NCBI GenBank assembly: GCA_963700925.1
Contig: OY969553.1
Coordinates: 3,286,001-3,350,000 of the forward strand
DNA length: 64,000 nt
Source: CAWJMD01 sp963700925
GTDB lineage: Bacteria > Actinomycetota > Actinomycetes > Actinomycetales > CAWJMD01
Reading direction: 5' to 3'
Part shown: positions 11,474-20,140 of the stretch, one piece after another
Layout: the number at the start of each line of letters is the position of its first letter
Position numbering within the stretch: position 1 is the stretch's first letter
Made by a program: the position numbers and the translations under genes
Notes under the pieces: generated by a model
What the model was told of the DNA's origin: nothing
Seen by the model: only the letters and a program-made list of their open reading frames with translations
Databases searched by the model: none

Positions 11474-11579
11474 GAGGTTCCTCTCTGTTAGCCGAAGCAA
11501 AGGCGGTTGACTGAAGCAAGGGCGGCGGGTGGCCGAAACCAGGAGAGGGTGGCCGGACCGTGCGCTGGGGAGTCGGGCC

Positions 11580-12410
11580 TCATCGGGGTGGCCTCAGCAG
11601 CTGGCCCGGCAGCAGCAGGTCAGGGTCGTCGCCGATCGTGGCGCGGTTGGCCTCGTGCCACTGCGGCCAGGCGGCGGCGATCTCGGCGTCACCCGCGTTC
11701 GGTCCGAGATGGCGGGCGGCGAGGTCCCACAGGGTGTCGCCGCGCCTGACCACGATCTCCTCCTGAGGTGTCACGGACGCCCTGAGTGATCCCAGCACCA
11801 CGGAGTCGACCGGGGGAGCGACACGAGGGGGCGGGGTCGGCGCGGCCGGCAGCCACCCTGGGTCGACGGTCGCCGACGCCTGCGCATTGGTCGAAGCGGT
11901 CGCGGTCGGCGACGAGGACTCAAACGCGGACTCAGACGAGGACTCGGTGGCTGACAGGGCGCCCCACCCGGGATCGATCGTCGCCCCAGCGTGAAGCGCT
12001 GCCGATGTGCTGGTGGGCGCCGGCAGCACGCCGACGCTGCTCGTGGCGTCACTCGCAGACGCAGCTGGCGCCATCGCGAGGCCGAGGACCGTGGCCACCA
12101 CGGCGTGCACGGTCATGGGCACGAGGCGTGACCGGGCGCCACCGCACAGCACGGTGGACAGCACCACGAGTGCCCCGGCTGCCAGCCATGCGGCGACCAG
12201 GCTTCCGACCGTGGCGGCGGCGAGCACGACCACGTCGTCGGGGAGGGCCGCTTCTCCGTCCCTGAGCGCCTGCCATGACGACAGGCCCACCCGCGCGAGG
12301 ACCAGCGCCAGCGCTGCGAGCAGGACCGCGCCGGCGAGTACGGCGCCGATCCGAACGGCGCCCGGCCGGCGTGCGGCTGGAACGCTCCCGACCACCACTT
12401 GACTGTGCAT
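11580..12410 (-). CDS. Membrane-anchored LysM domain protein
   Basis: 276 residues from ATG 12410; a TTG three codons upstream is an alternative. Three hydrophobic segments lie in the first 125 residues (around 20-43, 63-88 and 98-120), the last ending in an AxA-like site (MAPAASA). A Ser/Thr/Pro-rich linker follows. The C-terminal LysM domain runs over about the last 50 residues, starting VVRRGDTLWDLAARHLG and including the LLLPGQLL ending typical of LysM. LysM binds peptidoglycan, so the domain is expected outside the cell. Two DPGW segments in the linker (TIDPGWG and TVDPGWL) are a short internal repeat. It is probably co-transcribed with the Rv3235-like gene downstream. Confidence 0.86.
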   Translation of the reverse strand: MHSQVVVGSVPAARRPGAVRIGAVLAGAVLLAALALVLARVGLSSWQALRDGEAALPDDVVVLAAATVGSLVAAWLAAGALVVLSTVLCGGARSRLVPMTVHAVVATVLGLAMAPAASASDATSSVGVLPAPTSTSAALHAGATIDPGWGALSATESSSESAFESSSPTATASTNAQASATVDPGWLPAAPTPPPRVAPPVDSVVLGSLRASVTPQEEIVVRRGDTLWDLAARHLGPNAGDAEIAAAWPQWHEANRATIGDDPDLLLPGQLLRPPR

Positions 12411-12541
12411 GCACCGCAATGTAGCACAACGATACTGTTTGATGATGTTTGAGATTCAGTAGAGACGCGGGGCCCTCTTGGTCAGGGAGTGTCTGTGGAC
12501 GCCGTGCCATGCCCACGGTCGGACGTCGTACCGTGTATCCC

Positions 12542-13087
12542 ATGCGCTGGCAGTCGCTCTTCGACGACATCGAGGCCCAGCTCGAGCGGCAGGAGCTGGC
12601 CGACGTCGAGGCCGAGGTCGCGGAGCGCACGCGGGCCGAACGAGCCACCGTCGTCCTCGCCGAACGGCTGGTGGCGCACCACGGAGAGACCCTGCGGCTG
12701 GGGTTCGCCGGCGGGTCCGTCTCGGGACGCGTGGTCGACGTCGCGCCGCAGTGGGTCGTCGTGAACGACGGCCGAGGTGACGTGCTCGTGCCGACGTCGG
12801 CGATAGCGAGCGTCGCCGGTCTCGGCCGGGCGACCGCTATGCCGCCGGGTCAGGTGATGCGCCGCCTCGGTCTCGCCCACGCCCTCAGGGCGCTCTCTCG
12901 CGATCGCGCGTCAGTTCGGATCGCCTCTGTTGCAGGCGTTTTCACGGGCACGATCGATCGGGTCGGCGCCGACCACCTCGACCTCGCCGAGCACCCGGTC
13001 GACGAGGTGCGCCGCGGGTCAGCGGTCAGGTCGGTGGTGGCTCTGGGCTTCGGTGGCCTGCTGACGGTGGCGGCCTTCCAGCGTTGA
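12542..13087 (+). CDS. Conserved hypothetical protein, predicted beta-barrel-like
   Basis: 181 residues, not recognised by name. The start ATG 12542 has no clear Shine-Dalgarno sequence. The N-terminal 40 residues are a charged helix (MRWQSLFDDIEAQLERQELA) rich in Glu/Arg. Two segments look like short SH3/Sm-type beta-barrels: LGFAGGSVSGRVVDVAPQWV near residue 60 and ASVAGVFTGTIDRVGADHLD near residue 130. Similar proteins occur in actinobacteria beside small HTH regulators, as here. It is likely cytosolic. The AT-rich upstream stretch 12421-12465 separates it from the divergent LysM gene and probably holds both promoters. Confidence 0.66.
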   Translation: MRWQSLFDDIEAQLERQELADVEAEVAERTRAERATVVLAERLVAHHGETLRLGFAGGSVSGRVVDVAPQWVVVNDGRGDVLVPTSAIASVAGLGRATAMPPGQVMRRLGLAHALRALSRDRASVRIASVAGVFTGTIDRVGADHLDLAEHPVDEVRRGSAVRSVVALGFGGLLTVAAFQR

Positions 13088-13113
13088 GTGGCCGTCCTCG
13101 AGCGCGCCGGGCG

Positions 13114-13347
13114 TCAGGACTCGACCTCGACGTCGGTCTCGAGCTTGCCGGCGGTGACGTGGGCGCGGGTCTCCGCGTACTTCTGCTGGATGTACTCCTC
13201 CAGCGCCGTGGTCTCGATGCGCCACTGGCCCCGGCCCCCGACCTTGATGGCCGGCAGCTCGCCGGACCGCACGAGTGCGTAGGCCTGCGCCGACGACACG
13301 TTGAGAATTTCTGCGACGTCCGTGAGCGGGAGAAACCTGTGTGCCAT
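13114..13347 (-). CDS. Small MerR/excisionase-type helix-turn-helix DNA-binding protein
   Basis: 77 residues. The winged helix-turn-helix of the BldC/excisionase (HTH_17) class is clear: FLPLTDVAEILNVSSAQAYA, then LVRSGELPAIKV and GQWRIETTALEEYI. Such proteins bind DNA, often cooperatively on direct repeats, and many act in development or stress control. The tail of about 20 residues is acidic. It is divergent from the SAF/CpaE-like pair, and the 307-base gap between them contains a 12-bp direct repeat that could be its site (inference). Confidence 0.89.
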   Translation of the reverse strand: MAHRFLPLTDVAEILNVSSAQAYALVRSGELPAIKVGGRGQWRIETTALEEYIQQKYAETRAHVTAGKLETDVEVES

Positions 13348-13654
13348 GAGTGCCCTCCACCAGAGCGAGATGACCCACCCGCTCGCTGCTCCGAACGGAT
13401 ATTCGACAGTTTGACACAGGTGGCGGCTTGTTGCGCGTCACAGATGCCAAGTGGTGGAAGACTTCGTGACATACCGGCGCACCTCGGGCTGCCTGAGGAC
13501 GGCCGGCGCCCGGCTGGTGTACTTACGGGCACAATGACCGCGTTCATCCGGTTCTGACCGCCGGCGAACATGTCAGCGAACACGTCGGCACACACGTCTT
13601 CGGCTGGGGCAGCGACAGCACCGCGCGCCACTCACGCCGAACCCGAGGGGGATC
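13348..13654. other. 307-base divergent intergenic region (HTH gene / SAF gene)
   Basis: I see no credible gene. It must hold the promoters of the divergent HTH and SAF genes. A relatively AT-rich patch near 13390-13425 precedes the HTH gene, and three 12-bp direct repeats lie near the SAF end. Confidence 0.5.
13564..13599 (+). repeat. Three 12-bp direct repeats upstream of the SAF gene
   Basis: GCGAACATGTCA, GCGAACACGTCG and GCACACACGTCT follow each other without spacing, 56-91 bases before the SAF start codon. The first two differ at two positions; the third is degenerate. Head-to-tail sites of about one helical turn suit a small winged-HTH regulator such as the divergent neighbour. Confidence 0.5.
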
Positions 13655-14311
13655 ATGAGAACGTCGAAGGACCTGCCGGCTCCGGCGGCATCGCGTCTGC
13701 GGCCTCCGTCCTGGCGCGACCCCAGGCTGCTGGTCGGCGTCCTGCTGGTGGTGGGCTCGGTCGTGCTCGGGGCACGTCTGGTCGCCGCCGCCGACCAGAC
13801 CGACCCGTACCTCGTCGCTGCCCACGCGCTGACGCCCGGCGACCCGGTCTCCGAGGCCGACGTCCGTGTCGTCCGGCTGACGATGGAGGCAGCCGACAGC
13901 ACCTACCTCCCCGCCGACGGGGACCTCCCGGACGGTCTGGTCGCGGTCCGTGCGGTAGCCGAGGGCGAGCTGCTGCCCCGTTCCGGCGTCGGCGAGGCTG
14001 GCGACGTCGACGTGCAACCGGTCGGAGTGCCGGTCGAGGGCTCGCTGCCGGCCGGCCTGGTCAAGGGGGCTTCCGTGGACGTGTGGGTGGCCGCACCGGA
14101 CCCGGCGCGCGCGGGAGGGTTCCTTCCCCCGGAACGGCTGGTCGAGGCAGCCGAGGTCGCGGAGGTCACCGAGACCAACACGGCCCTGGGTGCAGGTGGC
14201 GGTAGCACCGTCCAGGTGCTGGTCGGTCCCGAGCCGCTGCAGGAGGTGCTGGGCGCGCTGGCGAACGACGCTGCCGTGTCGCTCGTGCTGGCGCCCGGCC
14301 AGGGTGGCTGA
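13655..14311 (+). CDS. SAF-domain protein (CpaB/RcpC-like), single-pass membrane
   Basis: 218 residues; ATG 13655 follows GAGGGGGATC. One transmembrane helix near residues 25-46 (LLVGVLLVVGSVVLGARLVA) is followed by an extracytoplasmic SAF domain (about 52-115: AAHALTPGDPVSEADVRVV and LVAVRAVAEGELLPRSGV). In Tad/Flp pilus systems CpaB-type SAF proteins act in the envelope at the secretin or cell-wall end. The following gene overlaps by 8 bases and encodes a CpaE-like ATPase, but no TadA, TadB, TadC or pilin gene follows, so the pair is orphaned in this window. Confidence 0.86.
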   Translation: MRTSKDLPAPAASRLRPPSWRDPRLLVGVLLVVGSVVLGARLVAAADQTDPYLVAAHALTPGDPVSEADVRVVRLTMEAADSTYLPADGDLPDGLVAVRAVAEGELLPRSGVGEAGDVDVQPVGVPVEGSLPAGLVKGASVDVWVAAPDPARAGGFLPPERLVEAAEVAEVTETNTALGAGGGSTVQVLVGPEPLQEVLGALANDAAVSLVLAPGQGG

Positions 14312-15740
14312 GCCGGTGGGTACGTACCCGGTGCTGATCGCCGTGACAGGCGCGTGGGAGGCGCCGCTGGTCAGCGCGGTCGAGGCGGCCCCGGGCGAGG
14401 TCGTCGTCGCGCGTCGATGCGCCGACCTGACCGACCTGCTCGCGGCGGCATCGGGCGGCCGGGCCAGAGCAGCACTGGTCTCGGCCGACCTACGGCGCTT
14501 CGACCGCGACTCGGTCGCGCGCCTGAGGCAGTCGGGGGTCGCCGTGGTGGGTGTCGCCACCCCGGGGCTGAGCGAGCACTTCGAGCACTTGATGGCGATC
14601 GGTGTGGCCGACGTGCTGGCCGCCGACGCGGAGCCGTCCGAGATCGAACGGGTTGTCGTGCAAGCCGTCGGCGGTCCCGGTGGACCCCGCGTACTCGGTG
14701 GACCCGACGGAGCCGGCGCGGATGGAGGCTGGCCGTCGGGCCGAGCGGGAACGTCCACCGCGCCGGGTTCGGTGGCGGCACCGGCCGACCCTGCCCTCGC
14801 GGTCGAAACGGCGCGCTGGTCACCGTCCGCCAGCCTGTCCGCCGGCGACGACCTGGTCGAGCTGGACGAGCCGACCCAGCCCGAGGACCTGCGCGGTCGC
14901 CTGGTCGTGGTCTGGGGCCCGGTCGGGTCGCCCGGACGCACCACGGTCGCCGTGACGCTGGCGGCCGAGCTCGCCGCCTTGGGCGACTCGACCCTGCTCG
15001 CCGACGCCGACACGTACGGCGCCAGCGTCGGGCAGAGCCTGGGCGTGCTGGACGAGGCGCCCGGGCTGGCGGCGGCCTGCCGGGCGGCGACGTCCGGTTC
15101 CCTCGACCCGGTGATGCTGGCGCGGCTCGCTCCCGTCGTGTCCCGCGACCTGCGGGTGCTGACCGGCATCACCCGAGCGGACCGCTGGCCGGAGATGTCC
15201 GTCGCGGCGCTCGAGCAGGTGTGGTCCGTCGCGCGGGCCGTCGCAGCGTGGACGGTGATCGACACGGGCTTCAGCCTGGAGCGCGACGAGGAGCTGAGCT
15301 ACGACACGATGGCGCCGCGCCGCAACGGCGCGACGCTGTCGGCCCTCGAGGCAGCCGATGCCGTGCTGGCTGTAGGGTCCGCCGACCCGGTGGGCCTGCA
15401 ACGCCTCGTCCGTGGGCTCGGCGAGCTCGCCGAGGTGCTGCCCGACGCGACACCGAAGGTCGTGGTGACCCGGTCCCGAGCCAGCGCGGTCGGCACCGCT
15501 CCCGACCGCCGGGTTCGCGAGGCGCTGCAGCGCTACGCCGGCGTCGGCTCGGTCACGGTGGTGCCTGACGACCGTCCGGCACTCGACGCGGCGATGCTGG
15601 CGGGCCGCACGCTCACCGAGCACCAGCCCTTCTCTCCTGCGCGAATGGCGCTGAACCAGCTCGCGCTCGACGTGTCGGGTCGTCTCACGGCCCGTCCGCG
15701 CAGAGGCCGTCGGACGGCGCGCACGGCACCGGCACAATGA
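14304..15740 (+). CDS. CpaE/TadZ-like P-loop ATPase
   Basis: 478 residues. I chose GTG 14304, which overlaps the SAF stop; GTG 14316 is an alternative. The N-terminal 130 residues resemble a degenerate receiver-like domain (LIAVTGAWEAPLVSAVEAAP and GVAVVGVATPGLSEHFEHLM). After a Gly/Pro-rich linker comes a MinD/ParA-type ATPase: VVVWGPVGSPGRTTVAVTLA is a deviant Walker A (G-S-P-G-R-T-T, with Arg where classical P-loops have Lys), and LLADADTYGASVG follows. TadZ/CpaE proteins localise pilus machines at the pole. With no other Tad genes its role is open. Confidence 0.84.
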   Translation: MAEPVGTYPVLIAVTGAWEAPLVSAVEAAPGEVVVARRCADLTDLLAAASGGRARAALVSADLRRFDRDSVARLRQSGVAVVGVATPGLSEHFEHLMAIGVADVLAADAEPSEIERVVVQAVGGPGGPRVLGGPDGAGADGGWPSGRAGTSTAPGSVAAPADPALAVETARWSPSASLSAGDDLVELDEPTQPEDLRGRLVVVWGPVGSPGRTTVAVTLAAELAALGDSTLLADADTYGASVGQSLGVLDEAPGLAAACRAATSGSLDPVMLARLAPVVSRDLRVLTGITRADRWPEMSVAALEQVWSVARAVAAWTVIDTGFSLERDEELSYDTMAPRRNGATLSALEAADAVLAVGSADPVGLQRLVRGLGELAEVLPDATPKVVVTRSRASAVGTAPDRRVREALQRYAGVGSVTVVPDDRPALDAAMLAGRTLTEHQPFSPARMALNQLALDVSGRLTARPRRGRRTARTAPAQ

Positions 15741-15744
15741 CCCT

Positions 15745-16452
15745 GTGACCACCGACGACCCCGCTGACACGTCCGCCGACAAGCCCGCTGAGACACCGCA
15801 GCCCCGACCCGACGAAACACCGCGTGGCCTCGTGGTCGACTGGGGTGGCGTGTTGACTGCCGCTGTCCCACAGGCGATCCGCACCTGGGCGGAGGCGGAG
15901 GGGGTGGACCTCGCGACGTACCGGCTCGCGCTCGACGAGTGGGGCTTCGGGCCCGAGCACACCGGGCCGGTGGCTGCTCTGGAGCGCGGTGAGATGTCGG
16001 TGGGCGAGTTCGAGACCTTGCTGGCCGCCGAGTTCGAGCGCCGCGGGGCCACCGTCGAGGGGGCGGGACTACTGAGCCGGATGCTGGCCGGGCTGGAGGT
16101 GGCCGAGCCGCGGATGGCCGAGGTGGTGCGACGGGTCAAGGCGGCGGGCCTCGCGACCGGGCTGCTGTCGAACTCGTGGGGCAACAGCTACAACCGTGAG
16201 GGATGGGACGACCTCTTCGACGTCGTCGTCATCTCGGGAGAGGTCGGCATGCGCAAGCCGGAGGCCCGCATCTTCGAGCACACGGCGGGACTCCTCGGGC
16301 TGCCGCCCACGGCGTGCGTGATGGTGGACGACCTCGAGCACAACGTGGTCGCCGCTCGGGCGGCGGGCATGGCCGCCGTCCTGCACCGCGACGTCGACAC
16401 CACCGTCGCGGAGCTGGCCGACCTGCTCGGGCTGGACCTGTCCGGCGTGTGA
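15745..16452 (+). CDS. HAD-superfamily hydrolase (subfamily IA-like)
   Basis: 235 residues from GTG 15745, only 4 bases after the CpaE-like gene. Motif I is VVDWGGVLT: the nucleophile Asp32 is present but the usual second Asp is Gly, as in some HAD-IA hydrolases and epoxide-hydrolase N-domains. Motif II is LLSNS, motif III includes the Lys of GMRKPEARIF, and motif IV is MVDDLEHNV. A helical cap lies between about 45 and 110. It probably hydrolyses a small phosphate ester or related substrate in the cytosol. The first 25 residues are an acidic, Pro-rich extension. Confidence 0.87.
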   Translation: MTTDDPADTSADKPAETPQPRPDETPRGLVVDWGGVLTAAVPQAIRTWAEAEGVDLATYRLALDEWGFGPEHTGPVAALERGEMSVGEFETLLAAEFERRGATVEGAGLLSRMLAGLEVAEPRMAEVVRRVKAAGLATGLLSNSWGNSYNREGWDDLFDVVVISGEVGMRKPEARIFEHTAGLLGLPPTACVMVDDLEHNVVAARAAGMAAVLHRDVDTTVAELADLLGLDLSGV

Positions 16453-16480
16453 CTGCCTGTCCGAGAAGCGTTGCAGCGAC

Positions 16481-17008
16481 TCAGCCCACGGCGACTTCGA
16501 GCAGGACGAGGTCGGGGTCTTGTGCCTCGACCACGTAGATCCCGGGGTCACCGCCGACCAGGTCCAAGGGCACGGAGGACTTCGCCGGCACGGGCTTCTC
16601 GACCTCCGCCCCGAAGCCCTCCGCATGGATCTCGGTCTCGCGGTCGCTCCACAGCACGACACGCAGGGTCTCCCCGGGCGCGAGAGCCACACTCCCGGGA
16701 GCGGGGGAGACCCGTCCGCCGACGATCCGCACCTCGTACGTCACGTCCGGAATCGAGGTCCCGGAGCCCGACCCGCCGCCCGTCAGGGTTGCCGACGGCA
16801 GCGTCTCGGACGGCGTGATCTGGGTCGGAAGTGGTTCCGGCGTAGGGGTGGTCGTGGCCCCCGGCTCCCCGCCCGGCACCGACCCGGACGGGTCATCACC
16901 TGACCCGTCGCCGCCCGTGCAGCCGGCCACGGTCAGGCCCAGCACGATGACGGCGGCCGCTGCGTTCCGCGACCGCGACGCGGCCAGGGGTGTCTTGGTG
17001 GGGATCAC
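16481..17008 (-). CDS. Cupredoxin-like lipoprotein
   Basis: 175 residues from GTG 17008, chosen because it starts a proper signal: basic residues, AAAAVIVLGLTVAGC with the lipobox TVAGC, then a Gly/Ser/Pro/Thr-rich linker. The C-terminal 100 residues (VTYEVRIVGGRVSPAPGSVA through GIYVVEAQDPDLVLLEVAV) have the strand pattern of a cupredoxin fold, but the Cys and Met copper ligands are absent, so metal binding is doubtful. It is probably anchored on the outer face of the membrane. It converges with the HAD gene and diverges from the WS/DGAT operon. Confidence 0.76.
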   Translation of the reverse strand: MIPTKTPLAASRSRNAAAAVIVLGLTVAGCTGGDGSGDDPSGSVPGGEPGATTTPTPEPLPTQITPSETLPSATLTGGGSGSGTSIPDVTYEVRIVGGRVSPAPGSVALAPGETLRVVLWSDRETEIHAEGFGAEVEKPVPAKSSVPLDLVGGDPGIYVVEAQDPDLVLLEVAVG

Positions 17009-17085
17009 GGCCCGGAGTCTAGGTTGCGTGACACGATGACCGACGTCCCGCCCAGCCTGACCGAAGGCCACCGAAGGAGTGCCCG

Positions 17086-18534
17086 GTGTCGAACCGCCTG
17101 ACCCCGCTGGACCTCTCGTTCCTCTACCTGGAGGAACCGACGACGGTCATGCACGTCGGCTCGGTGATGGTGTTCGACCCTCCCAAGGGCGGTTTCGGCT
17201 ACGACGCCCTGCTGCGGCACATCGCCGCCCGGATCGCGTTCGTGCCCCGGTACCGGCAGCGGATCCGGCAGGTCCCGGGCCGGCTCGCCAACCCCGTCTG
17301 GGTGGACGACGAGCGCTTCGACCTGACCTACCACGTACGGCGTTCGGCTCTCCCGCGGCCGGGAAGCATGGTTCAGCTGCGCGAGCTGGTCGCCCGGGTC
17401 GAGTCGCGGCACCTCGACCGCTCCCGTCCGCTCTGGGAGATGTACGTCGTCGAGGGTCTCGAGCATGGACGGTTCGCGATCATCACCAAGACGCACCAGG
17501 CACTCGTCGACGGCATCAACGCCGTCGACCTGTCCCAGGTGGTGCTGGACGACACCCCCACGCCGACGCCCTCGCCGCCCGACACCTGGCACCCCAGCCG
17601 GGAGCCTTCGCTGGTCGAGCTGGTGTCGGGGGCCGTCGCCGAGGCGGTCCGCCGTCCGACCGAAGTGCTCGACACGCTCCGGGCCGGGGCAGCCGACCTG
17701 AGGACGACGACCGACAAGGCGCTCGGCGCACTGGGTGGGCTGGCGCGCGTCGCGCGGACGGCGACCAGCCCGGCGCCCGACTCGCCGCTGAACGTCGAGA
17801 TCGGCGAACACCGCCGGTTCGGCACTGTCGCAACGGATCTCGAAGACTACCGCAAGGTCCGGGCCTTCCACGCGACGGGGGGACGCAAGCGCGCCGGCAA
17901 GGCCGCCCCCACCTCGGGCGTGGCCATCTCCGTCAACGATGTCGTGCTCGCGACGCTCGCGGGGGCGCTGCGTGAGTGGATGCTGACGCGAGGGGCGAGG
18001 GTCGGGCCGACGACCACGCTGCGCGCGATGGTCCCGGTCAGCGTGCGGGCCGACGACCCGGTCGGGGCGGGGCCGATCGCCTCGACGGTGGAGTCGCTCC
18101 TGGTCGACCTGCCGATCGGGGAGCCGAACGCCACGGTGCGGCTGCAGCAGGTGGCGTACCAGATGAAGGCGCATGCGGACACCGGACGGGCCGTGCCCGC
18201 GCAACGGCTGGCCGAGGTCGGCGGGTTCGCCCCGTCGACGCTGCACTCGCTCGGTGCCCGTGTCGCCAGCGGGCTCTCCCGGCGGGTCTTCAACCTCGTG
18301 GTGACCAACGTCCCCGGGCCGCAGAACGCGATGTACGCGGCCGGCGCGCAGCTCGTCGCCGGGTACCCGGTGATCCCGCTCGCCAAGGGTCAGGGCCTGG
18401 CGATCGGGCTGACCTCGTACCGCGGCGGAGTGTTCTACGGGCTGAACGCCGACCGGGAGGCCATGCCCGACCTCGAGGTCCTGGCGCAGTGCATCGTCGA
18501 GTCGCTCACCGAGCTGCGGGACACGGTGCCGTGA
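17086..18534 (+). CDS. Wax ester synthase/diacylglycerol acyltransferase (WS/DGAT) family
   Basis: 482 residues; GTG 17086 has a good GAAGGAG site. The WS/DGAT layout is complete: the start LTPLDLSFLYLE, then VPRYRQRIRQVPG, the active-site region, and NLVVTNVPGPQNAMYAAGA near residue 405-423. The catalytic motif, normally HHxxxDG, reads HQALVDG at 137-143, so the second His (the presumed general base) is Gln. The enzyme would make triacylglycerol or wax ester from acyl-CoA at the membrane, but this copy may be altered or inactive. It overlaps the patatin gene (GTGA). Confidence 0.9.
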   Translation: MSNRLTPLDLSFLYLEEPTTVMHVGSVMVFDPPKGGFGYDALLRHIAARIAFVPRYRQRIRQVPGRLANPVWVDDERFDLTYHVRRSALPRPGSMVQLRELVARVESRHLDRSRPLWEMYVVEGLEHGRFAIITKTHQALVDGINAVDLSQVVLDDTPTPTPSPPDTWHPSREPSLVELVSGAVAEAVRRPTEVLDTLRAGAADLRTTTDKALGALGGLARVARTATSPAPDSPLNVEIGEHRRFGTVATDLEDYRKVRAFHATGGRKRAGKAAPTSGVAISVNDVVLATLAGALREWMLTRGARVGPTTTLRAMVPVSVRADDPVGAGPIASTVESLLVDLPIGEPNATVRLQQVAYQMKAHADTGRAVPAQRLAEVGGFAPSTLHSLGARVASGLSRRVFNLVVTNVPGPQNAMYAAGAQLVAGYPVIPLAKGQGLAIGLTSYRGGVFYGLNADREAMPDLEVLAQCIVESLTELRDTVP

Positions 18535-19625
18535 GCACGGCGGCCACCCCTCCGGGGCATACGCCGAACGGCCGCTGGGGCCTGGTCCTCGGCGGTGGTG
18601 GCGTGCTCGGTGGCGCCTGGATGGTCGGTGCCATGGCCGCCCTGGAGGAGGTTCACGGTCTCGACCCCCGCACGGCCGACCTGCTGGTCGGCACGTCGGC
18701 TGGGTCGGTGACGGCTGCGCTGCTCGGTGCCGGCGTGAGCGTGAGGGAGCTGCAGGCGCACCAGCTGGGCGAGCCATCACGGTCGGGTCCGCTGGCGCGG
18801 ATCGGCTGGGACTACGAGACCGCGACCGGCGGGTCCTACCCACCGCGGCCCCGTTGGGGGCTCGGTTCGGCCGGACTGGTGGCGCAGGGCGCGAGTCGGC
18901 TGCGGCAGCTGCCGCCCACCTCAGTTCTCTCGGCCCTGATGCCCGAGGGGCGTGGGTCTCTGGAGATGGTCGGACGACTCGTGCAGGCCGTCCAGGACGA
19001 GATCGGCGCACCGGTCGGCGGCTGGTCGATGCACCCGGGGGTGCGTGTCGTGGCAATGGATTTCGAGTCCGGGCGGCGTGTGGTGTTCGGCGACCCCGTC
19101 AGCCCGCCCGCCTCGCTGGCTGACGCCGTGATGGCTTCGTGCGCGGTGCCCGGGTGGTACTCGCCGATGACGATCCACGGGGTGCGCTACATCGACGGCG
19201 GGGCGTCGTCGTCCACCAACATCGACGTGGCCGCTGACTGCGACCTCGACCAGATCTTCGTTCTGGCCCCGACGGTCTCGTTCTCGACGGACAACCCGAG
19301 AAGCGGCCCCGCACGCATGGAACGCGCCTGGCGCGAGCGCGTGACCCGCCGGGCGCTGCGCGAGGTGGCCAAGGTGCACGCGACGGGCACGGACGTGACG
19401 GTGCTGGGTCCGGGGCCCGAGGACCTCGCGGCGATCGGCTTCAACCTGATGGACGTGACCCGGCGGCGGCGGGTGCTCGACATGTCGATGCAGACCACGC
19501 GGGCGGCGCTGGAGGACCCGGAGGAGCTGGAGGCCCTGTTCATCTCGCAGGCCGTCGAGCCGGACGAGCCTGATGTTGCTGCCGCCACCGAGACGGATGA
19601 ACCTGACGTCAAGGAGGTGAGCTGA
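18531..19625 (+). CDS. Patatin-like phospholipase
   Basis: 364 residues from GTG 18531, overlapping the WS/DGAT stop by 4 bases. The oxyanion loop GGGGVLGGAW (21-30), the nucleophile Ser56 in GTSAG and the catalytic Asp222 in DGGAS form the patatin Ser-Asp dyad. It should hydrolyse acyl esters of lipids. Coupling to an acyltransferase suggests storage-lipid turnover (inference). The last 30 residues are very acidic (repeated DEPDV segments). There is no signal peptide. The stop overlaps the next start by one base (TGATG). Confidence 0.9.
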   Translation: MSTAATPPGHTPNGRWGLVLGGGGVLGGAWMVGAMAALEEVHGLDPRTADLLVGTSAGSVTAALLGAGVSVRELQAHQLGEPSRSGPLARIGWDYETATGGSYPPRPRWGLGSAGLVAQGASRLRQLPPTSVLSALMPEGRGSLEMVGRLVQAVQDEIGAPVGGWSMHPGVRVVAMDFESGRRVVFGDPVSPPASLADAVMASCAVPGWYSPMTIHGVRYIDGGASSSTNIDVAADCDLDQIFVLAPTVSFSTDNPRSGPARMERAWRERVTRRALREVAKVHATGTDVTVLGPGPEDLAAIGFNLMDVTRRRRVLDMSMQTTRAALEDPEELEALFISQAVEPDEPDVAAATETDEPDVKEVS

Positions 19626-20140
19626 TGCGCGTCTTCGTGCCCGCGACGGGGCCCCTGCTGGCCGCGTGGTGGGCAGCCGGACACGCTCAGGTGCCGCTGA
19701 CGGCGCATGCCGTGACCCCTGCGCTGCGCGAGTGGTACGTCGAGGGCGACGGCGAGGAGCTCGAGTACGCGGCGATGGTCGAGGCCGCGGAGGCCTCGCT
19801 GCGGCTGCTCGGGGACGATCCGGAGGCCCCACGGCGTCGCGTGGTGCTGGCGGTCGAGGTCGAGGTCGCGATCACCGTCCCCCAGGGCGACAGCGGCCCC
19901 CGGTCGCAGGTGGTCCTCCCCGGGCCGGTACCCGTCGGTGACGTGGTCTCCATCCACGTCGACGACACCGAGGCGGTCGATGACGTCATCGCCGCGGTCG
20001 AGGCGGTGGACGCGGCCGACCGTGGTGACGACGACGCTCAGTTCGTCGTCGACTCGGCCGAAGGGCACGACCTGCTCTGGTTCGACGTGACCGAGATCGA
20101 CATGGTGATCAGCGATCTCACGACTGAGAGCGGGCCGTGA
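19625..20140 (+). CDS. DUF6912-like conserved actinobacterial protein
   Basis: 171 residues, ATG 19625. The start MRVFVPATGPLLAAWWAAG and the acidic ending match a small actinobacterial family of unknown function. The sequence alternates strands and helices, with a strongly acidic middle (DDTEAVDDVIAAVEAVD). No catalytic motif or membrane segment can be seen. It is coupled on both sides: a 1-base overlap with the patatin gene and a 4-base overlap (GTGA) with the monooxygenase gene. Confidence 0.76.
   Translation: MRVFVPATGPLLAAWWAAGHAQVPLTAHAVTPALREWYVEGDGEELEYAAMVEAAEASLRLLGDDPEAPRRRVVLAVEVEVAITVPQGDSGPRSQVVLPGPVPVGDVVSIHVDDTEAVDDVIAAVEAVDAADRGDDDAQFVVDSAEGHDLLWFDVTEIDMVISDLTTESGP

Noticed and set aside
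12421..12465. Exact -10/-35 promoter elements in the AT-rich patch between the LysM gene and its divergent neighbour
   Set aside because: The patch is probably a promoter, but I could not place hexamers with acceptable spacing for either direction.
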